A DNA stretch of 64,000 nucleotides from Bradyrhizobium sp. WSM1417. Lineage in GTDB: Bacteria > Pseudomonadota > Alphaproteobacteria > Rhizobiales > Xanthobacteraceae. Under the pieces are notes generated by a model that saw only the letters and a list, made by a program, of their open reading frames with translations, did no database searches and had not been told where the DNA came from. The stretch lies in NCBI RefSeq assembly GCF_000515415.1, contig NZ_KI911783.1, positions 4,144,392-4,208,391 on the forward strand, given 5' to 3'. The position numbers and the translations under genes were made by a program. Shown here piece after piece: positions 26,253-35,149 of this stretch. Each line of letters opens with the position of its first letter. Position 1 is the first letter of the stretch.

Positions 26253-28037
26253 CTACCGCAGCGGCTTCTTCAGCAGCGAGAAGCGGTCCGGATCCAGCCC
26301 CATCGACGGTTGCAGCAGCGGGGCTTCGACATTGGAGAGCGTCTTCGCGGGCGGCGCCGAGAATACCGGATCGTTCGGCACGTCGCGCTGCGAGGTGGCA
26401 CCGCGCCAGCGCTCGAGCACGGCGCCGACGAAATGCATGTCGTGACCGGAGGTGACGGACGGCACGCTGCTGATGGTGGCTTCGCCGCGCGGCAATTGAT
26501 GCGGCGGCACCTCCTTGAAGCGCAGCCGCGTCGGCAGTGCGACACCTTCGCCGAATGCCAGCACTTCGCGGGTGCCGAGCGAGGGCACGAACGAAAGCAG
26601 ATTCGCGGCCGCATCCGAAACCGCGGCGCGCAGCAGCGCCTGGTCGCGCTCGTTGGCTAGACGCATCGTGAACAGCGTGTTGCACTGGGAGATGATGGTT
26701 GCATCGAGCTCGGCCGGACGCTGGGTGATGAGGCCGAGATAGACGCCGTATTTGCGGCCTTCCTTGGCGATGCGCGACACCGCCTTGCGGGTCGGCCCGA
26801 AGCCGACATTGCGATCGGCGGAGGCGTAGCGGTGAGCCTCTTCGCAGACGAACAGCATCGGCGAAACGCCGTCGCTCCATAGGCCGAAGTCGAAGGCCAT
26901 GCGGCAGAGCACCGAGACGACGGAATCGATGACTTCGGCCGGGAAGCCGGCGAGCTGCATCACCGTCATCGGCTTGCCGTTGGCCGGCAGGCGGAACAGA
27001 TGGCTGATCACCTCGGCCATGGTGTCACCGCCGACATTGGCGTTGTCGAACATGAAGGCGTAGCGCGGGTCGTTGCGGACCGCCTCGATGCGGGAGATCA
27101 GCTTGTGATAGATGATGCGCGAGGAGCGGTTCTCGAGCTTGCCCATGCGCTCGTCGATCAACGACATCAGATCGACCAGGCGATAGGGCACCGGCGTATC
27201 GACGGTGTAGCCGATCTGCTTGGGATCGATGCGCTTCAGGCCAATGCGGTCGGCGTTCTGGTACTGGGTGTAGACGCCCTTGGCGAGCGGAATGACCTCG
27301 GCGAGGACGTCGAGCTCCTCGGGCACGCCGGCGCGGCCACCGAACAGCACGTCGACGATTTCCTCGAAATTGAACAGCCAGAACGGCAGTTTCAGATTGC
27401 GCGGGTTGAGCACCAGCGCGCGTTCGCCGAAGCAGCGGCCATATTCGTTGTGCACATCGAGTAGGAAGATGCGCAGGTTCGGGCGTGCCTTGAGGATCTC
27501 GTTGAGCAGCAGCGACACACCGGTCGATTTGCCAACGCCGGTGGATCCCAGCACCGCAAAGTGTTTGGAGAGCATTTCCTCGATGTCGACATAGGCGACG
27601 ACGGAGCTGTCCTGCTGAAGGAAGCCGACATTGATCTGGTCGGAACCGGTGGGCGCGTAGATCGTGCGCAGCTCCTGGCTCGTGATCAGGTCGACGGAAT
27701 CGCCGATGGTCGGATAGTTGGTGACGCCGCGCTGGAATTTGGCCTTGCCGGTGGCGTTGAGAATTTCGCCGAGAAGGTCGACCGAGGCGATGGCGATCAA
27801 ATTGTCGTTGCTCGAGAGGTTCTCGCAGGACACCTCGGTGATCATGGCGACGATGACCGAGCTGGCGCAGCGGATACTGACGAAGCGGCCGACGGTTGCC
27901 CGCACTTCCGAGACCGGCATCCGGCTTTCAGCCAGCAGCCCGACCCGGGCGAGCGATCCGCGAACCGAAATCACGCGTCCAAAGGATGTCACGATGAATG
28001 AACCTGGCAAGAGCAACGGGTTGCCCGGACTATGCAC
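26253..28037 (-). CDS. HerA-like ATPase/helicase (DUF87), up to 594 aa
   Basis: A FtsK/HerA-superfamily ATPase. The N-terminal beta-barrel-like HAS region (FGRVISVRGSLARVGLL) precedes Walker A (GSTGVGKSTGVSLL). Walker B is LFVCEEAHRYA, and the arginine-finger region is AKEGRKYGVYLGLITQRPAELD. Archaeal HerA translocates DNA during end resection with NurA, and bacterial relatives act in defence or repair. No nuclease partner (NurA, SIR2 or DUF4297) is adjacent here. The start is uncertain: GTG 28037 or GTG 27992, the latter just before the conserved domain. Confidence 0.82.
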   Translation of the reverse strand: MHSPGNPLLLPGSFIVTSFGRVISVRGSLARVGLLAESRMPVSEVRATVGRFVSIRCASSVIVAMITEVSCENLSSNDNLIAIASVDLLGEILNATGKAKFQRGVTNYPTIGDSVDLITSQELRTIYAPTGSDQINVGFLQQDSSVVAYVDIEEMLSKHFAVLGSTGVGKSTGVSLLLNEILKARPNLRIFLLDVHNEYGRCFGERALVLNPRNLKLPFWLFNFEEIVDVLFGGRAGVPEELDVLAEVIPLAKGVYTQYQNADRIGLKRIDPKQIGYTVDTPVPYRLVDLMSLIDERMGKLENRSSRIIYHKLISRIEAVRNDPRYAFMFDNANVGGDTMAEVISHLFRLPANGKPMTVMQLAGFPAEVIDSVVSVLCRMAFDFGLWSDGVSPMLFVCEEAHRYASADRNVGFGPTRKAVSRIAKEGRKYGVYLGLITQRPAELDATIISQCNTLFTMRLANERDQALLRAAVSDAAANLLSFVPSLGTREVLAFGEGVALPTRLRFKEVPPHQLPRGEATISSVPSVTSGHDMHFVGAVLERWRGATSQRDVPNDPVFSAPPAKTLSNVEAPLLQPSMGLDPDRFSLLKKPLR

Positions 28038-28125
28038 GGCCGTCGCTGGACAAACGGTTAAGCGGCAGGCGCCGGCGCTTCGTTAAATCTGCGACAATTC
28101 GGGTGCGAGGTTTGTTCCGAATGCA

Positions 28126-28187
28126 TACTCCCTGGCAGAAGCGGCCGGAAAATGCTGCTTTTTCCCGGCCGACGGGCCCTGGGAGTA
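28126..28187. repeat. Large two-part hairpin
   Basis: Outer arms TACTCCCTGG (28126-28135) and CCTGGGAGTA (28178-28187) pair with one mismatch region. Inside them CGGCCGGAAAA (28142-28152) pairs with TTTTTCCCGGCCG (28159-28171) with a one-base bulge. The element could be a bidirectional terminator, a cruciform or a dispersed palindrome. Confidence 0.6.
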
Positions 28188-28285
28188 CTTAAGGAAGATT
28201 TTACCATTCGGGCAGTCGGTCCGCGGTTCCGGACGGTTGGTCATCCTGGACGGCCCGTCATTCGCTCTCGGGGGCGATCTTTGGT

Positions 28286-28326
28286 TTGTTGACGGGACCT
28301 AATTATTTGTACATTGGTACAAATAA
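28286..28326 (+). promoter_or_regulatory. Promoter-operator of the extradiol dioxygenase gene
   Basis: A perfect inverted repeat with 10-bp arms, TTATTTGTAC-ATTG-GTACAAATAA, occupies 28303-28326. It lies 20 bp downstream of TTGTTGACG (28286-28294), which contains a good -35 element; TACATT at 28310 could serve as -10, so a bound protein would block the promoter. The same arrangement, with identical spacing, precedes the tetR gene at 52814. Confidence 0.75.
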
Positions 28327-28431
28327 AACCGGCGGCCTTGTGCCGCCCCGCCGGCGCGTGAGCGGGTTGCCGCTTGCGCCAGATCGCGGGATCCGGTCCA
28401 GCGGATCGCAAGCCACGTCTTGGAGGACACC

Positions 28432-29394
28432 ATGCAACCCGAACCGATCCTCGATCTCGCTCATCTTGGCCACATGGAGCTGTTGACACCGAAGCCGGAC
28501 GAGAGCCTGAAATTCTTCGTCGACGTCATGGGCATGACCGTCAGCGGACAAAAGGGCGAGTCGGTTTATTTGCGCGGCTGGGACGATTACGAGCGCTATT
28601 CGCTCAAACTGACGGCCTCGAAGACGTCAGGCATGGAGCACATGGCGCTGCGCGCGCGCAGCCAACAGGCGCTCGAGCGCCGCGTCGCGGCGCTTAAGGG
28701 GTCCGGCTTCGACATCGGCTGGATCGACGGCGACATGGGGCAGGGGCCGACCTTCCGCTGCCGTGATCCCGACGGCCACATCGTCGAGCTCTATTACGAG
28801 ACCGAATGGTATCAGGCGCCGCCGGAGTTGAAGCCGGCGTTGAAGAACCAGGCGCAGCGCTTTCCCGCGCGCGGCGTCAATGTCCGCCGCCTCGACCACC
28901 TCAATTGCCTCGCCGTCGACATCAAGGCCAACCGCGAGTTCTTCGAGAACTATCTCGGCTGCCGGCTCACCGAGCAGATCGTGCTCAACGACGGCCGCGA
29001 AGCGGCGATGTGGCTGACGGTGTCCAACAAGAGCTACGACTTTGCCTACTCGCTCGACCATTCCGGCACGCCCGGCCGCTTCCACCACGTCACTTACGCG
29101 CTCGACAGCCGCGAAGAGATCTTGCGCGCCGCCGACATCTTCCTGGAGAACGGCATCCACATCGAGACCGGCCCGCACAAGCACGCGATCCAGCAGACCT
29201 TCTTCCTCTACGTCTACGAGCCCGGCGGAAATCGCGTCGAAGTCGCCAATGCCGGCGCGCGCCTCATCCTTGCGCCCGACTGGAAGCCGATCGTGTGGAC
29301 GGAAGAGGAACGCAAGAAGGGGCAGGCCTGGGGCCTGAAGACGATCGAGTCGTTTCACACGCACGGCACGCCGCCGGTGGAGCACAAGAGGTAG
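28432..29394 (+). CDS. Two-domain VOC extradiol dioxygenase, catechol 2,3-dioxygenase type (320 aa)
   Basis: Type I extradiol dioxygenases open catechol-like rings next to the diol using Fe(II). Two VOC modules are visible (residues about 5-125 and 145-275). The expected iron ligands are in the second: His in RRLDHLNCLAV, His in GRFHHVTYAL and Glu in GNRVEVANAG. ATG 28432 has a ribosome binding site (GGAGG) 7 bp upstream. The substrate is not determinable; the shared operator with the tetR-ligI operon suggests a carboxylated catechol. It is transcribed alone and convergent with nicB. Confidence 0.85.
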   Translation: MQPEPILDLAHLGHMELLTPKPDESLKFFVDVMGMTVSGQKGESVYLRGWDDYERYSLKLTASKTSGMEHMALRARSQQALERRVAALKGSGFDIGWIDGDMGQGPTFRCRDPDGHIVELYYETEWYQAPPELKPALKNQAQRFPARGVNVRRLDHLNCLAVDIKANREFFENYLGCRLTEQIVLNDGREAAMWLTVSNKSYDFAYSLDHSGTPGRFHHVTYALDSREEILRAADIFLENGIHIETGPHKHAIQQTFFLYVYEPGGNRVEVANAGARLILAPDWKPIVWTEEERKKGQAWGLKTIESFHTHGTPPVEHKR

Positions 29395-29397
29395 CGC

Positions 29398-32300
29398 TTA
29401 GTTCGCGGCGGCTCTCACACGCGCAATCGTCTCCTTCACGTCGATCCATGCGGGCCTGTCCGGGGCGAACTGCTTGCGCAGGAACGTGACGAGTTCCTCG
29501 ATCTGTGCATCGCTCATGCTTTTCTTGAAGGCCGGCATGTAGCCGAGATCGCTCGACACCGGCTCGGCGATGCCGTGCAGGACGATTTGCACGAGATTGT
29601 CCGATGTCGCGCTGTGCAGATTGCTGTTGAGTGCCAGCGAGGGCCGGCTGCCGAACAGCGGCAGGCCGCCGACCTCGTGGCAGACGGCGCAGGCGCCCTG
29701 ATAGAGCCGCGCGCCGGTGGAGGACGCCATCGTGACTTGCGTTGAAGCTTCGAGCTTCAGGGCGACCGTATCCTGTGCTTTCCCGTTGGTCGCGCTGTCA
29801 TTGAACGAGTTGAGATAGACGGCCATGGCGCGGATGTCCTGGTCGGGCAGGGCATTGAGGTCCCTGACAACAGGCGCCATCGGACCTGCGGCGACGCCAT
29901 GGTATCGCGAGTGGCCGGTGCGCAAATAGACGAAAAGCTCGTCCTCGCTCCATGGGACCGGCGCGTGCGAGAGTGAGGTCAGCGGCGGCGCCTCCCAGCC
30001 CTCGGCAAAGCCGCCGGCGAGATAGGCGCCACGCTGCTCGGCGCCGAGTGCGTTGCGCGGCGAATGGCAGGCGCTGCAATGGCCGAGGCCTTCGACCAGA
30101 TAAGCGCCGCGATTCCAGACTTCGGATTTGGCGGGATCGGGCTTGAACTCGCGTGCCTGGTGGAACAGCGCATTCCATCCGGCAAGTAGCGGGCGGAAAT
30201 TGAACGGGAAGGCGAGCGTATTCGCAGGCTGCGTCGCGCGCACCGACGGCTGCGCCATCAGGTAGGCGTAAAGCGCCTGCATGTCGGCATCGCCAGTCTT
30301 CGAAAAGTGCGTGTAGGGAAAGGCGGGATAGAGCTGCCGTCCGTCGCGATGAAGCCCGTCGCGCATCGCGCGCTCGAACGCGGGATAGGACCAGGCGCCG
30401 ATTCCGGTTTCGACATCTGGCGTGATGTTGGTCGCGTAGATCGTGCCGAACGGCGTCTCCAGGGCGCGGCCACCGGCGTTGAGCGCTCCGCCGGTCATGG
30501 TGTGGCACTCCGCGCAATTGCCGAGTGCGGCCAGTTGTTGCCCGCGCGCGATGGTCGCTGCGGAATAGACTGATGGATCGGGTCGGGTGATCGGCGCGAT
30601 GGCGCGGCCAGGCAAAAGCGCCGTACCGATGCCGATCGCCGCGGTGCAGACGGCCGCGATCGTCGCGAAGATGCCGGCGCGTTTGGCGAAGGGATTTTCC
30701 CAGATGCGGGATGGCTGTGGCGTAGCGGGAGCCGGCAACGCCTGCGGCGTGGCCGGCGCGCCGCGGTGCAGCCCCTTGAGGATACGCTCGGGCGTGAACG
30801 GCGGCTCGCGAAAGCGCACGCCGGTGGCGTCGAAAATCGCGTTCGCAATCGCAGCCGCGCTCGGGAACGAGGCGGATTCGCCGACGCCGAGCGGCGGCTG
30901 GTCCGGCCGAGGCAGCAACAACACGTCGATCTTGGGCACGTCAGGGAACGGGATGATCGGATAGGCGCCCCATTCCCGCGCCGCGACTGCACCGCGGTCG
31001 AACGAGACCTCCTCCATCAGCGCGCGGCTGGTGGACTGGATGACATTGCCATGGATCTGGTGGCGCACCCCGTCCGGGTTGATCATCAATCCGGAATCCT
31101 GCCCGGCGACCACGCGCGTCACGCTGACCTCGCCGGTCGCCTTGTTCACGGCAACGTCGGTGACCCAGGCCGACCACGCCGCGCCATAGCCGGGGAATTT
31201 GCTGTGGACGTAGAGCGCATAGGCAAAGCCGCGCCCATGCACGATCTCGCCGTCTTTCTCTTGTCGCACCGGCCGCGGCGTCCAGCCCGCACGCTCGGCG
31301 ACCGCATGGACGAGATCGACGGCGCGCTGATCCCTCAGGTAACGCAGGCGATATTCGATCGGGTCGACGCCGGCCTCGGTCGCGGCCTCGTCGATATAGG
31401 ATTCATGCGCAAAGGTGTTCGGCAGGGCCGAGACGCCGCGAAACCAGGACGCGCGCACGATCGGCGCCATGTCGTGGGCGACGACGCGCATGTGGTCGTA
31501 ATCGTAAGGCGGGATCGCAGTGCGGTCGCCCATCTGGAGGACGTCCGGCTTCGGCGATATCCGCCCCGTCAGCAACAGCGCCAAAGTCGGGGCGGCATTC
31601 GACGGATAGCGCGTGGCGAGATCGTAGGCGGCGACGTCGCCCTTCGCGTCCAGGCCGCCATTGACGTCGATGAGCTGCGCGGCGCCTTTGGGCTCCCAGG
31701 CGTGCTCCTGCTCGCGCGTCAGCTGCACGCGCACGGGCCGGCCGACAGCGCGCGAGAGCAACAGCGCGTCCGCGGTGACATCGTCGGCGCAGTTGCGACC
31801 GTAACAGCCGGCGGCCTCCAACCTGATCACCTCGATCTCGCTCTCGGGACGCTCGATCAGCAGCGCCAGGTCTGCGCGCAACACGTGCGGATTTTGCGTG
31901 CCCGACCAGACGCGGATGTTGCCGTCCTGGAAGTCGGCGACCGCGCAGGACGGGCCGATCGAGGCATGCATCTGATATGGCCAGACGTAAGTGCGCCGCA
32001 TCGGCTTTGCCGCGCCGGCAATGGCAGCATCGACGTCGCCCTTGTCGATCAGCGTGCGCGGCGTCGATGGATTGGCGCGCAGCGCGTTCTCGACGTCGGC
32101 GAGATCGGTCAGTTCAGGCGTCGGTCGCCAGCTCACCGCAAGCTGCTCCGCCGCGCGGATCGCGTTCTCCTCGCGCTCCGCGACGATTCCGACGAAATCG
32201 CCGATGCGCACGACGGCTATGATGCCGGGAATGCCGCGCACCGAGGATTCATCGACCGAAATCAGGCTGGTGCCGACGAACGGGCCGGCGTCGACGCCGG

Positions 32301-32928
32301 CATAGGGCGGTCGCACCACGCGGCCGTGCAGCATGCCGGGCATACGGATGTCGTGCACGAAGGTCAGCTCACCCGTGGCCTTGGCCGGCAGGTCGACGCG
32401 GGGCATCGATTGGCCGACAATGGCGTAATCGCTGACCGGCTTGACGGCGATGTCGTCGGCAAGCTCGAGACGAATGGTCTCTCCGCCGATCAACTCGCCA
32501 TAGCTGACGCTGCGATTGTCGTGCCCGCGCACGAGGCCGTCTTCGATTCTGAGATCGGCTGCCGGCAGCTCCAGGCGCTCGGCCGCACGTGCGATCAGGA
32601 AGTGTCGCGCCTGCGCGGCGGCCTTGCGCAGGGGATTGGCGGTGATCTGGATGGTCTCGCTCGCGATCGTAGCGCCCTGGTTCGGCACCGTTGCGGTGTC
32701 GCCGAGCACCACGACCACGCGGGCAAAGGAGACGTCGAGCTCTTCAGCAACGATCTGGCCAAGCGCCGTGCGGATGCCGGTGCCGAGATCGACATGACCA
32801 TTGTAGGCGGTGACTGAACCGTCCGCGGTGATGCGGACGAAGGTCTCGGATGTGCACTCGTGCACGGTGCGGACGACGACGAGCGAGCCGGATTGCAGCT
32901 CAGCTCCGTTCGGATGCGGGGAGGCCAT
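29398..32928 (-). CDS. nicB: Nicotinate dehydrogenase, molybdopterin and cytochrome c subunit (1176 aa)
   Basis: The large subunit of nicotinate hydroxylase. An aldehyde-oxidase-type molybdopterin domain covers about residues 1-740, and the C-terminal 420 residues carry a membrane anchor (about residues 755-775) and three class I cytochrome c domains. Their CxxCH motifs are CAECH (about 806), CSACH (about 949) and CAVCH (about 1079). This architecture matches Pseudomonas putida NicB. It hydroxylates nicotinate at C6 with water and passes electrons through NicA and the hemes to the respiratory chain. ATG 32928 overlaps the nicA stop (TGATG). Isoquinoline 1-oxidoreductase relatives share the Mo domain, so substrate relies on context. 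Confidence 0.88.
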   Translation of the reverse strand: MASPHPNGAELQSGSLVVVRTVHECTSETFVRITADGSVTAYNGHVDLGTGIRTALGQIVAEELDVSFARVVVVLGDTATVPNQGATIASETIQITANPLRKAAAQARHFLIARAAERLELPAADLRIEDGLVRGHDNRSVSYGELIGGETIRLELADDIAVKPVSDYAIVGQSMPRVDLPAKATGELTFVHDIRMPGMLHGRVVRPPYAGVDAGPFVGTSLISVDESSVRGIPGIIAVVRIGDFVGIVAEREENAIRAAEQLAVSWRPTPELTDLADVENALRANPSTPRTLIDKGDVDAAIAGAAKPMRRTYVWPYQMHASIGPSCAVADFQDGNIRVWSGTQNPHVLRADLALLIERPESEIEVIRLEAAGCYGRNCADDVTADALLLSRAVGRPVRVQLTREQEHAWEPKGAAQLIDVNGGLDAKGDVAAYDLATRYPSNAAPTLALLLTGRISPKPDVLQMGDRTAIPPYDYDHMRVVAHDMAPIVRASWFRGVSALPNTFAHESYIDEAATEAGVDPIEYRLRYLRDQRAVDLVHAVAERAGWTPRPVRQEKDGEIVHGRGFAYALYVHSKFPGYGAAWSAWVTDVAVNKATGEVSVTRVVAGQDSGLMINPDGVRHQIHGNVIQSTSRALMEEVSFDRGAVAAREWGAYPIIPFPDVPKIDVLLLPRPDQPPLGVGESASFPSAAAIANAIFDATGVRFREPPFTPERILKGLHRGAPATPQALPAPATPQPSRIWENPFAKRAGIFATIAAVCTAAIGIGTALLPGRAIAPITRPDPSVYSAATIARGQQLAALGNCAECHTMTGGALNAGGRALETPFGTIYATNITPDVETGIGAWSYPAFERAMRDGLHRDGRQLYPAFPYTHFSKTGDADMQALYAYLMAQPSVRATQPANTLAFPFNFRPLLAGWNALFHQAREFKPDPAKSEVWNRGAYLVEGLGHCSACHSPRNALGAEQRGAYLAGGFAEGWEAPPLTSLSHAPVPWSEDELFVYLRTGHSRYHGVAAGPMAPVVRDLNALPDQDIRAMAVYLNSFNDSATNGKAQDTVALKLEASTQVTMASSTGARLYQGACAVCHEVGGLPLFGSRPSLALNSNLHSATSDNLVQIVLHGIAEPVSSDLGYMPAFKKSMSDAQIEELVTFLRKQFAPDRPAWIDVKETIARVRAAAN

Positions 32929-33410
32929 CAATCACCGGCCTCGGCGAGCTGACCAGACGCACGCATCACGGCGCGAAGGATTTCGATATGCGTGCCGCAG
33001 CGACAGAGATTGTAGCGCAGCGCCGCCAGCGCCTCCTGTTCGGTGGGCCGCGGGTTGATCGCAAGCAGCGCCTTGGTGGTCATGATCATGCCGTTGAGGC
33101 AATAGCCGCATTGCGCGGCTTGTTCGTCGATGAAGGCCTGCTGCACCGCATCCGGCTTGGCGCGGGTGCCGAGCCCTTCAAGCGTCACGATGTCGCGGCC
33201 GGCGCAGCCACCGATCGGAATGACGCAGGAGCGCGCCGCCGCACCATCGATCAGGACAGTGCAGGTGCCGCATTCACCGAGGCCGCAACCGTATTTCGGA
33301 CCGTTGAGCGCGAGATCGTTGCGCAGCACGTAGAGCAGCGGCGTGTCTCGCGCCGCAGTGATCTCGTGGATCCTGCCGTTCACGGTGATGCGGATCGGTG
33401 TCTGCGTCAT
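32928..33410 (-). CDS. nicA: Nicotinate dehydrogenase, [2Fe-2S] subunit (160 aa)
   Basis: The small iron-sulfur subunit of a molybdenum hydroxylase. The plant-type cluster ligands are in GCGLGECGTC (Cys42, 47, 50) with Cys62; the second cluster uses CGYC (101, 104) and CRC (136, 138). The sequence is very similar to Pseudomonas NicA as I remember it, including LEGLG and VQQAFIDEQAAQCGYC. It is the first gene of the minus-strand nicAB operon, divergent from hnr. The 281-bp region between them carries two operator-like palindromes. Confidence 0.9.
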   Translation of the reverse strand: MTQTPIRITVNGRIHEITAARDTPLLYVLRNDLALNGPKYGCGLGECGTCTVLIDGAAARSCVIPIGGCAGRDIVTLEGLGTRAKPDAVQQAFIDEQAAQCGYCLNGMIMTTKALLAINPRPTEQEALAALRYNLCRCGTHIEILRAVMRASGQLAEAGD

Positions 33411-33495
33411 CCTCGTTCCCAAATCGACTCGTTGAGCGCCGCGGCCAAAGCTTCGCGAATTCCAAGCCCGCTCAAAATCTACGTTGCGACGATAC

Positions 33496-33511
33496 CGTTT
33501 GTACACAAACG
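33496..33511. promoter_or_regulatory. Operator-like palindrome upstream of nicAB
   Basis: CGTTTGTACACAAACG has 7-bp perfect arms around a 2-bp centre. Read on the other strand, CGTTTGTGTACAAACG, it matches the palindromes at 33649, 44394 and 44408. It lies 85 bp before the nicA start, where a promoter would be expected. Confidence 0.7.
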
Positions 33512-33648
33512 TGCAAGCCGTGCATGCCGCAGTGCAGCGCGAATGCCTTCTTTGTGGACAGAGCGGATAGGCAAATGAGGTTTTATGCGGCAGGCGTATG
33601 TTTTGCGCCGCACCGCCGCTTGACAGTCATCGGGAGGGCGCGCAACAT

Positions 33649-33664
33649 CGTTCGTGTACAAATG
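33649..33664. promoter_or_regulatory. Operator-like palindrome upstream of hnr
   Basis: CGTTCGTGTACAAATG, inside a wider imperfect palindrome ATCGTTCG...AATGAT, lies 27 bp before the hnr ATG. It shares the GTGTACAAA core with the sites upstream of nicA and between ena and fpr, so all are probably bound by one regulator. Confidence 0.65.
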
Positions 33665-33691
33665 ATAACTGCACTGTCGGCTGGCTTTGAC

Positions 33692-35149
33692 ATGGTGACT
33701 GAACCTACGACCGCCGCCATCGACAAGATCCGCTGCGATGCGTGTCCGGTGATGTGCTACATCAAGCCGGGCGCGGCGGGCGCCTGCGACCGCTACGCCA
33801 ATCACGAGGGCAAGCTCGTCCGCGTCGATCCGCATGTGATCCTGGAGCGCACCGTGTCGCATGGCGGCAAGCTCGTTCCGTTCAGCCGCACCGAAGATTG
33901 GGACGGCAAGATCGTCCACGAGCCTTCAACCTTTGTGACGGCGATCGGCGCGGGCACGACCTATCCCGACTACAAGCCGGCGCCGTTCATCGTCTCCGCT
34001 GAGGTCGACGGCGTCGACATGGTGACTGTCGTCACCGAGGGCATCTTCTCCTATTGCGGCATCAAGGTGAAGATCGACACCGACCGTTATCTGGGGCCGG
34101 AGACGGCGACCGTCCGTGCGCAAGGCGAGGCGGTCGGTCACGTCACCACCAGCGAATACGGTTCGCAGATGCTATCGCTCGGCGGCGTGCATCATCTGAC
34201 CGGCGGCTCCAAGAAGGAAGGCCGCGTCACCTGCGACGCGCTGATGGACCTCGCAAATTGCAAGGCGGTCGAACTCACCATCGACGGCGGCGCGAGCGTG
34301 GTGGTGCAGGCCGGCCAGCCGCCGATCGTCAACGGCATAAAAGAAGAGCGCATGCGCGTCGGCTGCGGCTCGGCGACGATCGGCATGTTCGCCAAGCAAT
34401 GGCACGGCAAGGTCGACGAGGTTGTCGTGGTCGACGACCACATCACCGGCGTGCTCTCGGAGCACCAGGCCGGCAAGCTGCTCGATATCGCCGACACCGG
34501 CATCAAGATGAAGGGGCGCCGCTCGACGCCCGGCCGCTATTTCCAGGTCGCCGATCCCGGCACGGGTTGGGGCGGCACCAATATCTCCGATCCGCTCGCA
34601 ATCCTGGGACCGTTCGACGCCAAGGAAGCCAGGGCCGGCCTCTCCATGCTGATGGTCTCCACGACCGGCGAACATTCGTCCTATTACGTGCTCAATGAGG
34701 CCCTGAAGCCGGTCGAGACCGAGATGCCTGATGATCTGAAGTTCTCGGTCGAGCGTATTCAGGAGAATTGCGAGCCGGCGCTGTGTACGGTGCTGTTCAT
34801 GGCGGGCGCCGGTGGTTCCTTGCGGGCGGGCGTGACCGACAATCCGGTGCGGCTGACGCGCTCGGTCAAGGATGCGCTGACGCGCGTCACCAGTGGCGGC
34901 GCGCCGGTCTATGTCTGGCCAGGCGGCGGCATCACCTACATGGTGGACGTGACGCAGATGCCGGCGGGGGCATTCGGTTACGTGCCGACGCCAGCGCTGG
35001 TCGCGCCGATAGAATTCACGATGAAGCTGTCGGACTATGCGGCGCTCGGTGGGCACATGGATTATGTCAAGCCGCTCTCCGAGGTCCAGCGCGGCGACGA
35101 TGTCCGCCAATTGCCCTGGCAGAACCCGATTCCGGGACCTCGGGCATGA
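33692..35149 (+). CDS. hnr: 6-hydroxynicotinate reductase (485 aa)
   Basis: This enzyme reduces 6-hydroxynicotinate to 6-oxo-1,4,5,6-tetrahydronicotinate with reduced ferredoxin, as in Eubacterium barkeri. The N-terminus carries an iron-sulfur motif, CDACPVMC...ACDRY (Cys15, 18, 22, 32), and further conserved Gly-rich segments (GGVHHLTGGSKKEG, DPGTGWGGTNISDP) follow. ATG 33692 gives the standard beginning just before the Cys cluster. It heads a plus-strand operon that includes a UPF0280 gene, a DUF1185 gene, an ABC importer and a MarR gene. Identification rests on my recall of the family plus the neighbouring nicAB, ena and fpr. Confidence 0.83.
   Translation: MVTEPTTAAIDKIRCDACPVMCYIKPGAAGACDRYANHEGKLVRVDPHVILERTVSHGGKLVPFSRTEDWDGKIVHEPSTFVTAIGAGTTYPDYKPAPFIVSAEVDGVDMVTVVTEGIFSYCGIKVKIDTDRYLGPETATVRAQGEAVGHVTTSEYGSQMLSLGGVHHLTGGSKKEGRVTCDALMDLANCKAVELTIDGGASVVVQAGQPPIVNGIKEERMRVGCGSATIGMFAKQWHGKVDEVVVVDDHITGVLSEHQAGKLLDIADTGIKMKGRRSTPGRYFQVADPGTGWGGTNISDPLAILGPFDAKEARAGLSMLMVSTTGEHSSYYVLNEALKPVETEMPDDLKFSVERIQENCEPALCTVLFMAGAGGSLRAGVTDNPVRLTRSVKDALTRVTSGGAPVYVWPGGGITYMVDVTQMPAGAFGYVPTPALVAPIEFTMKLSDYAALGGHMDYVKPLSEVQRGDDVRQLPWQNPIPGPRA

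Larger units (their letters stand above)
28038..28431. other. Intergenic region between herA-like and dioxygenase genes
   Basis: These 394 bp separate divergent genes. They contain the large hairpin at 28126-28187 and the promoter-operator at 28286-28326. No coding sequence is supported between them. Confidence 0.6.

Noticed and set aside
26253..28037. A HerA-based phage-defence system
   Set aside because: No nuclease, SIR2, NurA or DUF4297 partner is adjacent; the neighbour is an AhpD-like protein, so there is no support for a defence pair.
33692..35149. Idea that this gene is a barbiturase or cyanuric acid amidohydrolase in a pyrimidine-oxidation pathway with the molybdenum hydroxylase
   Set aside because: The N-terminal Cys motif and overall sequence do not resemble AtzD/barbiturase, and nearby enamidase- and NicA-type genes fit nicotinate degradation instead.
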